A DNA stretch of 41,725 nt from Stenotrophomonas maltophilia (GTDB taxonomy: Bacteria; Pseudomonadota; Gammaproteobacteria; Xanthomonadales; Xanthomonadaceae): the NCBI RefSeq assembly GCF_013464915.1, contig NZ_RAVT01000053.1:1497-43221 (forward strand), read 5' to 3'. Positions 15,841 to 24,379 of the stretch are shown piece after piece. The first letter of the stretch is position 1. Every line of letters begins with the position of its first letter. Both the position numbers and the translations under genes were made by a program. Under the pieces are notes generated by a model, which was not told the DNA's origin, did not search any database, and was given only the letters and a program-made list of their open reading frames with translations.

Positions 15841-18800
15841 ATGAGCAAATTCATCTTCGATGATTTTGTGAAGACCACACTCGGCGGCGCAACCCAGGCC
15901 GGGAGTGGAGAAGCCCTGACTGCGCAACAGATTTCCGATGTCATCACCTATCTGAAATCACCGGGATCGGGTCCAACCACCAGCGCCAGCTTCGAACAGT
16001 ATGTAACCGGCAATATGCAGGCCCACCCTCCGCGACTTCCGGATGGGATGGATTACCTCGCGTTCTCGGGCAAGGACACCACAAGAATCTCCAACTACAC
16101 CAATGCAGAGGTGTACTCAAAGGATATCAACGGAAAGTCGGGAATAATTGGCGATACCCCATGGGGAAAGTTCGTCGATCAGCTAGCCAAGAATCCAGCT
16201 CACATCCCCGATCTCCAGTCGATGGAAGCTGGCCTCAGAAGCGTGATGGAGTCAAAGGGGATCGTTCCCTTCGACAAGAACTATGTGGGTGCGCTCCAAG
16301 ACATAATGTGGAACGCCGGCAGCCCAAAGTTCTTCGAGAACGCCATTGCTACGGGCAAGCCGCTGATCGCTTTCGTGGATGGGGCGCCTCCCGATCGCGG
16401 TTTCAGTAGGTTCGAACTAGCCACCGCCCTCGACCACCCCACTGTCCGCATCAACGGCTACCCCATAAGCGCCTTCGGCCCAGAGCCGCTGGCCTTCGCA
16501 AGCCAGTCCGCCGCCGAGTACCAGGCACTTGAGCGCAGCCTCGCGCAGCATGCCACCACCAACAGCGTGCACCCCGTCGACGTTGCGCAGGTGCGCCTGC
16601 ATCTCAAGCCCATCGACGGCTATGACGCTGTCAGCAAGACGCTCTTCGAACGACCGCTGCACGATTACAGCACGTTGAACCTGAGCGAGATGTCGACCAC
16701 GCGCGCGAACTGGGTCGCCGCGCATGCCAACCTGGGCACAGGACCGCGACTGTTCGCTGAATTGCCCGAACCACCATCGCATGCGCCCCTGCAGCCAGGA
16801 GCTCCACGCGGCCCTCCCCATGCGGCGACGGTTGCCGAAGCAGCTGCCGACGTTGCACCGCATGGCGTACATGCCGGAATCAATCCCGCCATCAAGGTTG
16901 CCGGCGTTGCAGGCGTCGCACTGCTTGCGCACGACTTCGCCACCTCCGGGCACAAGTGGATTGAGCTGAACTCGCAGGGCAATGCCGCAGGCGCAGATTC
17001 CACCGCTGCACACTTCATGGGCCGCAACGTCGGCGGCGCAGTGGGTGGCTTTCTTGGCGGTGCCGGTGTCGGCCTTGCTTCGGGCTCGTGGACGGGGCCC
17101 GGCGCCATTGCAACGGGTATCGGTGGCGGCGTCCTCGGTGCGTACCTCGGCGAACGCTGGGCCGAGCAGAAAGACATCGAACGCGTCTACTCCCAGGTCG
17201 ATCCGATGGGGCGCACCTGGACACGCGACCCGGCCGACCCCAATGGGCGATGGCTGCGATCCGGTGAACAGCAGCAGGTCCAGAGCACCGACCTGGGCAC
17301 CGGCGTCGAAGTCCGCCCGGTGCAGACGGCACAGGGTGACGACGTCACCTTCCGCACCAGCTACGTCGCCACCGGCACACTGGAGCGCCAGTTGAACTGG
17401 CAGGCGGCTCGGGCCTCGTATGAGTTGGGCTTGTCGAACCCGCCACCATCGCAGAATCCCTACCGCCTGAGCGCCAATGGCTTGGCCGAGCCCGCGCGAG
17501 CTGCCTTCGAAACGGATCGCGCCTTTGTACGCGATGCCAGCTCGGGGCAATGGGAACTTGAAATCAAGGAAATGGTGGATGGTCGAGTGCCCAACAGCCG
17601 CCACCTGCCAGTCTCGGCGGAGCAGGCGCAGGCGCTGGATGAACAGTCACGCACGGTCATCGCCCAGAACGCGTCAAACACCAAAGCCGCGATGGCTGCG
17701 CGCTATATGGTTGCTCACGAGCAAGGGCGTTGGAGCGACTTCGGCGACGCGAACAATCCATCCATTCCTCGTGCCGTTCAGGACGCGCAAGCCAGCGCCG
17801 ACACGTTGAAGGCGAGTGATGGCAATGCCTATACACGGCAGGCGGACGGCCAATGGGTCAGCAAGGGTGTGATCTTTGACAGCGCCGCCAACCGAAACCT
17901 GAGCGACGAACTGGAGATCACCTGGCAAAGCCAGAATGACGGTATTGCCGGACTGCACGACATCGCGAGGCAGCTCAAGGACACCGCACAGGTTGCACAC
18001 GAAGGTATTCGCGGCCAGGTGGATGCGCTGTACGCGCGCCATGGCATCGAGCGCACCGAGCAGCAGCTTGCAGCTACAGCCGTCGCGGTGGAGCAGACGC
18101 TGAACCTGCAAGGCAGAACAGGCGACGTGGTTCTGGAGCTGATGCCAGACCCCCGTACCCACGCACCCAGCGCAGAAAGTGCCATCGCCACGTTCGGTGA
18201 CGCCGGCGGAAACCGGATGGTGCTCACCGGCACCACCACCATTGAGGACATTACGCGGGCTCAGTCGCAGCTTCGGCCTGAGGCCTCACTGGCTGCCCAA
18301 GGCGCCACACCTGCAGATCAAGCAACGACGCCCGACGTGCCCGAGCTACGCATTGCTGCATTGACTGCAAAGGAGCAGGACGCACACCGGCAAGCCCTGC
18401 AGGAGGCCAATCGCCAAGGCAGCGCGGCGGTGGATGCGCAGCAGGCAGCGTCTACGGCCGTGCTGGAGGCGCGAGGGGTGCAGGTCGACCCGGTTGAGGC
18501 AATGAAGGTCGACAGTGACCTGCAACGGGGTGCAGCAACCAGCGCTGCCGTTGAGCCCGCTCGGGAACCCGCTCCTGCACCCGCTCCAGTCATCGCGGCG
18601 CCCTCGGCGGTGATTGTTGAGCCAGAACGCACACGTCCTTCGCGTGAGAGTGAGCAACGAGTGGAGAGTCGCTCTGAACGGCAAGCCGATTCGGCGCAGC
18701 GTGCAGAGGATGCCGCCCGGCAGGACGTTCGGAAGGAGGAGCCAGCACCGACTGCACCAGCAGTGGGCCCACAAAGTGCCTCGCAACATGAACCGACAGT

Positions 18801-19665
18801 AGAGCAGACCTATGAGGAGCGGAATGCCTCGGTCGTAAGTACTGCGGCCAGTGCAGGCTCAACCCAGCCAGTTCACATGCAGGAGCACAAGGCTGAGGAT
18901 CCCGCACGTGAGGGTAGCGCTGAGCCGCAGAAGCTTGCGGATGCACTGCCGGTGCAGCCCGCCGTCGCTACAGTTCAGGACAAAGCCGAGAAGCCACTGC
19001 CGCAACCTTCTGAGAACGAGCAGGCCCGAAGGACCGCGCAGGAAGTCCCGTTGGATCTCCCAGTCCCGCCCCCCCCGGCCCGGGACAATTCGGAGCTGGA
19101 ACCTGCAGGCCCCCGATCCGCTGACGTTGGCGGAGACGCTGCCCATCAGACAGCGCTGCCCTCCCCACCTTCAGGTGAGGAGCGCGACCTCCCTGAGCAG
19201 GTAGCGCCGCCGTCGGCCGCTCTGGCAGAAAGCAATCCGATGCAGCCCGGCCATCCCGATCACGCGCTCTATCTGCAGATCCGTGAGGGCGTAGCGGAGC
19301 TGGATGCCAGGCACGGCCGCAGCTTCGATGCCACGAGCGAGAAAATGACCGCCAGCCTGCTGGTTCTGGCCAAGGACAATGACCTGTCCCACGTTGACCA
19401 CGTGCTCGTAAGCAACGCCACTGCAACGCATCCTGCCGGCCATACCCTCTTCGTGGTGCAGGGCGAGACGAACGATCCTGCCCATCTGCGCGCTTCCATG
19501 TCTACCGCAGAGGCTGCGCAGACACCGGTGGAGGAATCACTGCTGCAGTTCGATTCGGTCAGTAGGGAAGCGCAGCAGCGCGCACTGGCCAATCAGCAGG
19601 AGCAGCTATTGCAGGATGAGCGAGCACAGCAGGATATCCAGGTGCGGGCAGCAAACGCGTGGTAG
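15841..19665 (+). CDS. Large XVIPCD type IV secretion effector, 1274 aa
   Basis: The C-terminal part (from about residue 1130) is an XVIPCD: PGHPDHALYLQIREGV, FDATSEKMTASLLVLAKD, HVDHVLVS, HTLFVVQGETNDPAHLRASM, then a Gln-rich end. It matches the 308-aa protein nearby. Before it is a disordered Ala/Pro/Glu linker (about 960-1125). The N-terminal 300 residues are a distinct domain of unknown type (includes LQDIMWNAGSPKFF, faintly lysozyme-like). Residues 348-370 and 396-445 hold glycine-zipper hydrophobic stretches (VGGAVGGFLGGAGVGLASGS). No signal peptide. GAGG lies about 9 bases before the ATG and the probable partner gene ends just upstream. Secretion by the killing T4SS is well supported; the toxic activity is unknown. 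Confidence 0.82.
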   Translation: MSKFIFDDFVKTTLGGATQAGSGEALTAQQISDVITYLKSPGSGPTTSASFEQYVTGNMQAHPPRLPDGMDYLAFSGKDTTRISNYTNAEVYSKDINGKSGIIGDTPWGKFVDQLAKNPAHIPDLQSMEAGLRSVMESKGIVPFDKNYVGALQDIMWNAGSPKFFENAIATGKPLIAFVDGAPPDRGFSRFELATALDHPTVRINGYPISAFGPEPLAFASQSAAEYQALERSLAQHATTNSVHPVDVAQVRLHLKPIDGYDAVSKTLFERPLHDYSTLNLSEMSTTRANWVAAHANLGTGPRLFAELPEPPSHAPLQPGAPRGPPHAATVAEAAADVAPHGVHAGINPAIKVAGVAGVALLAHDFATSGHKWIELNSQGNAAGADSTAAHFMGRNVGGAVGGFLGGAGVGLASGSWTGPGAIATGIGGGVLGAYLGERWAEQKDIERVYSQVDPMGRTWTRDPADPNGRWLRSGEQQQVQSTDLGTGVEVRPVQTAQGDDVTFRTSYVATGTLERQLNWQAARASYELGLSNPPPSQNPYRLSANGLAEPARAAFETDRAFVRDASSGQWELEIKEMVDGRVPNSRHLPVSAEQAQALDEQSRTVIAQNASNTKAAMAARYMVAHEQGRWSDFGDANNPSIPRAVQDAQASADTLKASDGNAYTRQADGQWVSKGVIFDSAANRNLSDELEITWQSQNDGIAGLHDIARQLKDTAQVAHEGIRGQVDALYARHGIERTEQQLAATAVAVEQTLNLQGRTGDVVLELMPDPRTHAPSAESAIATFGDAGGNRMVLTGTTTIEDITRAQSQLRPEASLAAQGATPADQATTPDVPELRIAALTAKEQDAHRQALQEANRQGSAAVDAQQAASTAVLEARGVQVDPVEAMKVDSDLQRGAATSAAVEPAREPAPAPAPVIAAPSAVIVEPERTRPSRESEQRVESRSERQADSAQRAEDAARQDVRKEEPAPTAPAVGPQSASQHEPTVEQTYEERNASVVSTAASAGSTQPVHMQEHKAEDPAREGSAEPQKLADALPVQPAVATVQDKAEKPLPQPSENEQARRTAQEVPLDLPVPPPPARDNSELEPAGPRSADVGGDAAHQTALPSPPSGEERDLPEQVAPPSAALAESNPMQPGHPDHALYLQIREGVAELDARHGRSFDATSEKMTASLLVLAKDNDLSHVDHVLVSNATATHPAGHTLFVVQGETNDPAHLRASMSTAEAAQTPVEESLLQFDSVSREAQQRALANQQEQLLQDERAQQDIQVRAANAW

Positions 19666-19708
19666 CTGCGAGGATCCGCCGGCACGGCGATCGGCTGTTG
19701 GACCACCG

Positions 19709-19829
19709 CTGGCCCTTCGCACTAACATGGCAACCGCAGAGGCCGCCCAGCGGCCGGTGCAGGAGAGCCTGAACCAGGAGGAAGCAATCGGCCACCGCCA
19801 GGCGCGTGAGCAGGCAGACATGCGATGTA
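19709..19829 (+). pseudogene. Remnant of an XVIPCD C-terminus
   Basis: In the frame through 19727 the translation reads LALRTNMATAEAAQRPVQES, closely matching LRASMSTAEAAQTPVEESLL near the end of the 1274-aa effector. The match lies 44 bp after that gene's stop and has no start or upstream domain. It looks like the leftover tail of a duplicated or recombined effector gene. Confidence 0.65.
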
Positions 19830-19850
19830 GGCAGTCGGCTTCAGCTAGCT

Positions 19851-20507
19851 CTACCGCTCTACCTGCGCCCTCGCCTCGATGGCCCGGCGTTTTTCTTCAT
19901 CGAAGAGAAGACACTCGGCAAAGGCCTCATCGAGCCGCAGCACTTCCTTCTGCAATTCCGGAACGCCGGTAAGGATAGCAAGGTGCTGACCCGCCATCAT
20001 CGAAAGGTTGTTGCTCATCCGGATGACGTTGATCGCCAAGGGCGTGGGGAAGCCATCGCGGCTTCGGCTCATTGCGTGCACCCCTGCGTGTACGAATGAG
20101 TTCAGCGGAGCCCAAGCGTGGACCTTCAGTTCGATGAGGTGCGGGAGCAGATTGGTCAATTCCGCTACTTTTGCGAATGCTTCCAGCATCTTCGACAGCA
20201 TCGGCAACTTTTGCTCGCTCGTTCCAGCCTCCGGCGGCAGGCACAGCAGCTCGACCTGCTTGTCGTCTGCGCAGTGCAGGATCCAGACGGACCGCGTGAA
20301 GGCCTCGTACTGGCAGTGCATCAATGCCATCGCAGAGGACGCCATGCCGGCCTGCAGCAGCGTGCGAAGGGCGTCTGCATGTTCAAGGCTCAGCAATGCT
20401 GCGTCCAGTGACGCCAACAATCTGGGCGAGTCATCCGCCAGCGGATGATCCACCGTGGAGAGGATCGCCTGGCGAAGCAGCGCGGATCGATTGAGCAGGT
20501 CTTCCAT
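19851..20507 (-). CDS. DUF6988-like helical protein
   Basis: A 218-aa all-helical cytoplasmic protein. The start at 20507 (MEDLLNRSALLRQAIL) has AGGAG 8 bases upstream; the frame continues upstream but crosses a region used by the opposite strand. Readable signatures are MALMHCQYEAFTRSVWILHCADDK and LNSFVHAGVHAMSRSRDGFP, reminiscent of the DUF6988/DUF5677-like families in which conserved Glu, Arg and His line a helical bundle and some members act in toxin or defence contexts. Activity unknown. It lies at the edge of the effector island, convergent with the effector and its remnant. Confidence 0.62.
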   Translation of the reverse strand: MEDLLNRSALLRQAILSTVDHPLADDSPRLLASLDAALLSLEHADALRTLLQAGMASSAMALMHCQYEAFTRSVWILHCADDKQVELLCLPPEAGTSEQKLPMLSKMLEAFAKVAELTNLLPHLIELKVHAWAPLNSFVHAGVHAMSRSRDGFPTPLAINVIRMSNNLSMMAGQHLAILTGVPELQKEVLRLDEAFAECLLFDEEKRRAIEARAQVER

Positions 20508-20639
20508 GACGATGACTCCTGGTATCGGCGGGTGGAGCATATCCAGTGGGGGGAGCCGTCCGCCAGAGCGCATGCGGGACTGGTCCCATGCTTTGAGACA
20601 GATCCGGACCATCCTGCCCTCCCCCACTGGAGGATGCCC

Positions 20640-20849
20640 ATGACCAGGATCGACCCCACATGGCTGGAGGCCTTCGACAAGGAGCTCCTCCACCTGTTTG
20701 CCATCGACCATAGCGATGCCGGCATGGATGAGTACCTGATGCGCTGCTACGCAGACCTCCCACCGCGCGAGGCTGCACTGGCGTTCGGCAGCGACTACGA
20801 CCTGGAGCGCGACGATGCACTCTGGCCACGGCCGGACGCGCCTATGTAA
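20640..20849 (+). CDS. Small acidic protein, 69 aa
   Basis: MTRIDPTWLEAFDKELLHLF onward: a short acidic cytoplasmic protein with a helix ending DEYLMRCYADLPPREAALAFG. GGAGG lies 6 bases before ATG 20640 (another ATG at 20634 is closer to the site). Family not recognised. It diverges from the DUF6988-like gene with 132 bp between. Confidence 0.55.
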   Translation: MTRIDPTWLEAFDKELLHLFAIDHSDAGMDEYLMRCYADLPPREAALAFGSDYDLERDDALWPRPDAPM

Positions 20850-20940
20850 TCCGCGCAGAAATCCCGCACGCCGGCATTCAAGGCAAGCGATGCCAGGGGA
20901 TGGCCGCTATGCTGGCAGCGCACCGGAATGGAAACCACGT

Positions 20941-21366
20941 ATGCCCCATTTGAACACCGCCCTGGCACTGAACCTCGCCCTGATGCTGCTGGGCGCTACA
21001 CCTGCCATGGCCATGGCGGCAGACCCGCAGGTTTCCACCGAAGTATTCGTAGAGGCCGGCGACAACCCCACCTTCAAGCTGCAGCAGGCGCCCACCGTTG
21101 TGTATTCAACGCCCCTCGCCACGCCGCCCGATACCTTCCTGCAGGCTCCCATGGCGGTGCTGCTGGTTGCTCAACTGGATGAGCTGGGCCACGTTTCCAA
21201 CGTGATGGTGGCGCGGTCCAGCGGACTGCGGGAGCTTGATCGTGCGGCCTTTACCGCAGTGGACCAGTGGCGCTTTGATCCGGTCGTGGTTGAGGGCGTC
21301 GCGCTGCATGCGCGGGTGCGGGTCCGCCTGACCTTCGTGCCTACAGCCGAGGCGCCGCCCGGCTGA
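20941..21366 (+). CDS. Exported TonB C-terminal domain protein
   Basis: A 141-aa protein with a signal peptide (cleavage near AMAMAADP) and one TonB C-terminal-like domain: MAVLLVAQLDELGHVSNVMVARSSGLRELDRAAFTAV ends in QWRFDPVVVEGVAL and RVRVRLTFVP. It has no proline-rich spanning region and no retained membrane anchor, so it is a free periplasmic module and not a full energy transducer. Such stand-alone domains are common in Xanthomonadaceae. The ribosome site is weak. No operon partner. Confidence 0.75.
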   Translation: MPHLNTALALNLALMLLGATPAMAMAADPQVSTEVFVEAGDNPTFKLQQAPTVVYSTPLATPPDTFLQAPMAVLLVAQLDELGHVSNVMVARSSGLRELDRAAFTAVDQWRFDPVVVEGVALHARVRVRLTFVPTAEAPPG

Positions 21367-21607
21367 ACCGTCGGTCCAATCTGTCGCGATTGGCTCCAGG
21401 TCATCGCCCTAGCTGCCGGTATTCCTGCGCTTGGAGTCAATAGCGCCAAGCCCTTCAAGACCGTTGCAGCGCAATCGCTTGCCGGCTTAACACCGTGTGC
21501 GACAATGCCGAAAGCGTCAGGACTGGCAATGATCAGTCCTGTGGTTTCTTGGCATTTGGCAGCTGCGCGGGTATCTCTTGGCGTGCCACCGGAAAAGGGT
21601 GGCGCGG
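21367..21607. other. Intergenic region, nothing recognised
   Basis: About 240 bp between the TonB-domain gene and the nested palindrome. Plus-strand frames are open here but show no ribosome site or recognisable protein pattern. Confidence 0.4.
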
Positions 21608-21759
21608 GACTCGAAAACCCGTCTTGATGTCAGATGTATACGCTTGCCAGCCGGCGTCACTTTTACGTGGCGCCGGCTGGCAATCCGTTCGCGTTCCATG
21701 GCGGGCGGTGCGTGGGGGTCTTCGGACCCGCCGGTCTGACATCTACCGGTTTTCGAGCC
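21608..21759. repeat. Large nested palindrome upstream of the 122-aa gene
   Basis: Outer arms: CTCGAAAACC on the left (from 21610) matches GGTTTTCGAG on the right, and GATGTCAGA matches TCTGACATC, giving a long interrupted stem. Inside are a perfect 11-bp hairpin GCCAGCCGGCG/CGCCGGCTGGC (21646-21656 with 21671-21681) and a second one, GGGTC-TTCG-GACCC (21716-21729). As RNA this would fold into a closing stem with two branches. A degraded version recurs at about 23480-23620, in front of the decayed gene copy. Confidence 0.7.
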
Positions 21760-21818
21760 ACGCATCGTCCGCCGCCTTTATCGGTGGCGCTGCTATCTGT
21801 CCTGTACGGAGCACTGCC

Positions 21819-22187
21819 ATGAACACACCGGACTTCCGTTCCCTGCAAGCGCAGTACGATCCGGACCACGCCGAACGCGAGCGCGAACCGTCCGTCGATC
21901 CCAACGCCTTCGTCGCCACGCTGCACCGCATCGGAACCGGTGCGGCTGCGGACGGCCAGCCTTGGCCGGAGCGGCATCAACTGCCTGGGCGCTGTCTACA
22001 GCTGGCGGATGCGGATTGCGCGTTGGCGGGCCTGCGTGTGGTGGCAGAGCTGATGCTGGCTGCGGAGCGGACTCGGCAGAACGGCTCGCCAGAGGAGTAC
22101 GTGGGGGATCGGGTTATGGAAGGATTGAAGATGGCGTGTGTTGCGTTGACTGCGCAGGTGGCTGAGCGGTTGCACGTGCGGGAGTAG
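21819..22187 (+). CDS. Small protein of a locally duplicated family, 122 aa
   Basis: MNTPDFRSLQAQYDPDHAER onward: a soluble protein with helices and conserved-looking VDPNAFVATLHRIGTG, WPERHQLP and EEYVGDRVMEGLKMACVALT. No family name recognised. It stands behind the nested palindrome and has a recognisable but broken relative at 23629-23993 with the same upstream sequence, so gene and palindrome duplicate together. The ribosome site is weak (ACGGAG about 6 bases before). The frame is open upstream through the palindrome but should not be read as coding. Confidence 0.65.
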   Translation: MNTPDFRSLQAQYDPDHAEREREPSVDPNAFVATLHRIGTGAAADGQPWPERHQLPGRCLQLADADCALAGLRVVAELMLAAERTRQNGSPEEYVGDRVMEGLKMACVALTAQVAERLHVRE

Positions 22188-22323
22188 CCCAGTTGGACGT
22201 GGCCAACTGTCGCGTGACTGCTGGCCATCCACGTGCTATCGGCTAACGTCGGTTGGGAAGTCAACTTTGCGGGTTCCGCAAGGCATCCCCGATTCGGAGA
22301 TGCCTACTCCCGGTGGTCATTGC

Positions 22324-23226
22324 CTACTTACGCAGCAGTACGGCCCGATGGTAATTCAGGTACGAGACCTGCACCGCCGAGAACGGAACGCTCGGAATCT
22401 TCTGCACCACATCCCACCTCAAGCGCACTGCCTCCGGCAACTGCTTGCTCAGAATTAGCCGGCCGTCATCTTCAAACGAGATGTATCCACGGTCGAATAG
22501 CCGATCGATATGGGGCGCCAACATCAGCCCATTGCTTCCATCAAGGCGCTCAGAATTGGTGCTCTTCGCCCAGGGCTTAATGTGGCTAGCGATAAGAAAT
22601 TTGGGCTCACTGGTACCGGTAACGCGGCAGACCTTTTCGATTTCGCTGACGTTCTTACGGTAGATTCCCTGTCCCACTCTGGCATTGATCAGCTGGGCCT
22701 TCACTGTATCGACAATATTCTTGTCTTCCTTGATCTCCTTGACTCGCACCTCGTCTTGCCAAGCGCTTAGGACATCGATGTCAACGTTGAGCAGCGACAG
22801 CAGCTCAGCAGCCATTTCCTGGGGCACTGGGAACAGGTATGCCTGGTTGGCCTTGCCATCCGGCTTCAGTGGCGAGTACTTCCTCGGAAGACTCGGCCCG
22901 ATCTTCGCCATGTGCTCGCTCACCTTTAACGGCGCTTCCACAAGGTGATAGTCCACCGGAACGGCCCATCCGTCCCTGCGCCATTCGTTGTCCGTCTTCT
23001 TGAAGTCATCAGGGCGATCTTTCGCATAGTGCGCGCCATTGACGATTGCGACAGCCTTGATTCGAGTGTTGGCAAACGCAAAGACCACATCACCCGGACG
23101 TACCTGGGTCATGTGCTCATAGAAGGGATTCGTCTTCCCTTCTACATTGGTCTTCGGCGACCACAAGTAGCCTGCCTTAACAGCCCGATCAAACGTCTGC
23201 TTCTGGTTCACCCACCAGTACGCCAT
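22324..23226 (-). CDS. EVE-like/HNH endonuclease, modification-dependent candidate
   Basis: A 300-aa protein. Residues 1-100 look like an EVE/PUA-type domain (MAYWWVNQKQTFDRAVKAGY at the start, GDVVFAFANTRIKAVAIV in the core), a fold that reads modified bases. Residues 195-260 form an HNH nuclease of the HNH_2 type: C200, LIASHIKPWA with H215, DGSNGLMLAPHIDRLFDRGYI with N232 and H239, then FEDDGRLILS. EVE-HNH proteins are known as type IV-style, methylation- or hydroxymethylation-dependent nucleases. A GGGGAAG stretch precedes the ATG. It sits between two copies of the 122-aa gene family, which points to insertion or recombination. Confidence 0.82.
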   Translation of the reverse strand: MAYWWVNQKQTFDRAVKAGYLWSPKTNVEGKTNPFYEHMTQVRPGDVVFAFANTRIKAVAIVNGAHYAKDRPDDFKKTDNEWRRDGWAVPVDYHLVEAPLKVSEHMAKIGPSLPRKYSPLKPDGKANQAYLFPVPQEMAAELLSLLNVDIDVLSAWQDEVRVKEIKEDKNIVDTVKAQLINARVGQGIYRKNVSEIEKVCRVTGTSEPKFLIASHIKPWAKSTNSERLDGSNGLMLAPHIDRLFDRGYISFEDDGRLILSKQLPEAVRLRWDVVQKIPSVPFSAVQVSYLNYHRAVLLRK

Positions 23227-23268
23227 CCCTGCTTCCCCTGTCTCATCAAATTGATGCGGCCTATTGGC

Positions 23269-23454
23269 CTACGAGACGGGATAGTACCTTCCGATGTCGT
23301 AATCAGCACGCTCTTTACGGATACAGCGAGGGCACGGTGACACCCTGCCTCCTCTCTTTACCTTGCTGCGACGGGGCACCCTACAACTGAACTTCTGCAA
23401 GACTCTCTTCGTGTCCTTCGCACGTTTTTCGCCGTTCATGATGTGCACAAACAC
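23269..23454 (-). CDS. Possible 61-aa basic protein before the HNH gene
   Basis: MFVHIMNGEKRAKDTKRVLQ onward, with a very basic centre and a CPRC motif near the end (SPCPRCIRKERADYDIGRYY). It ends 42 bp before the HNH gene on the same strand, so it could be the first gene of that operon. No convincing ribosome site and no known family. It may be a relic. Confidence 0.3.
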   Translation of the reverse strand: MFVHIMNGEKRAKDTKRVLQKFSCRVPRRSKVKRGGRVSPCPRCIRKERADYDIGRYYPVS

Positions 23455-23479
23455 CCTGTTGCTATTTGTGTTCCGACTC

Positions 23480-23993
23480 CAGGCTGTGCGGATGGGGCGG
23501 CACCGGGCAGGTTGTCACCTTACGGCAACTGTCCGCGTTGTAGACCACCGCCGTACTAGCTTCGTGGATGGTTGGTACAGGTAGTCGTTATAGGGCTTTC
23601 GAGGCGCCCTACTCTGCCACGCCACTCCTATCGGTGGCGCTGCTTGTGTGCTCTGTAGGGATAATATTTTCGCTCCCTGCACGCGCAGTACGATCCGGAA
23701 AATGCCGAAGCCGGATGCAAACTGCCCATCGACCCCCAGCTTTTTTCGTCGTGACGTTGCACCGCACTGGAACCGGTACAGACGGCCGGCCCTGGCCGAC
23801 GCGACATCAATTGCCTGAGCATTGCCCTCCGCAGGCGGACTCATGCCGCAGGCTGGCCGGTCTGCGCTGGTGGCGAACTGACGCTGGCCAAGGAATGCGC
23901 GCGGCAGAACGATGCGCTCGAGGAGTATCTGCGGGGGCTGATAATGGAGGGCCTAACTATGGCTTTTGCAGCGTTGACTACACAGATTAATTA
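23480..23993 (+). pseudogene. Decayed copy of the 122-aa gene and its palindrome
   Basis: From 23629 the DNA matches 21779 onward: TATCGGTGGCGCTGCT, then CTCCCTGCACGCGCAGTACG against CTCCCTGCAAGCGCAGTACG, and on to the final GCGTTGACT near 23970. The start codon is lost and frameshifts break the reading frame. Recognisable pieces survive (VTLHRTGTGTDGRPWP against VATLHRIGTG...DGQPWP). The upstream part (23480-23628) aligns loosely with the nested palindrome, for example GGGCTTTCGAGG against GGTTTTCGAGCC. Confidence 0.7.
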
Positions 23994-24176
23994 GCGCACG
24001 CGGGTGGGGGGGGGTAGTTGCTGATCCGTAAGATGACCAATGCCCACCATAGTGCACGCTGCCAAGCCGTTCTGCGCAGCATTGGCGCATGCTTCTTTAT
24101 CCGAACCGACGGAATTGACCTGCAGAGCCGGAGCATACTCGACACGCCGATGCTCGCTGACGATCAGCTTCGCCAT
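23991..24176 (-). CDS. Possible small protein, 61 aa
   Basis: MAKLIVSEHRRVEYAPALQV onward, ending QQLPPPTRVR. A reasonable short globular start, but no good ribosome site. Its 3' end runs over a tract of nine G (24006-24014). Unrecognised; treat as doubtful. Confidence 0.25.
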   Translation of the reverse strand: MAKLIVSEHRRVEYAPALQVNSVGSDKEACANAAQNGLAACTMVGIGHLTDQQLPPPTRVR

Positions 24177-24379
24177 GGATCTGCCTATCAGAAATAATGC
24201 CCACCTTTAACTGGATAAAATACATAGTGAGCCCCCCCCCCTTATAAAACTACAAACCCCGTCTACGACCTAAATATCTTTGAATTATCTTAACGCGTAC
24301 GCATATTGACAGCCGCATCAATAGGATCGCTCACAACAAAACATATCGACCCCGCCAAACCAAAATCTCAGAAATTCAA
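24177..24379. other. A/T-rich gap with a C10 homopolymer
   Basis: About 200 bp downstream of the NACHT gene with clearly lower GC than the flanks. It includes ten consecutive C at 24232-24241. I see no gene and no clear terminator. Confidence 0.4.

Noticed and set aside
16417..17604. 395-aa minus-strand frame inside the large effector
   Set aside because: Shadow of the 1274-aa effector; no start site or recognisable domain.
21608..21759. Retron or group II intron RNA
   Set aside because: The folded element has no reverse transcriptase nearby and lacks recognisable intron domains.
21495..21818. Coding extension of the 122-aa gene upstream
   Set aside because: It would be translated through the nested palindrome, and no ribosome site supports a start there.
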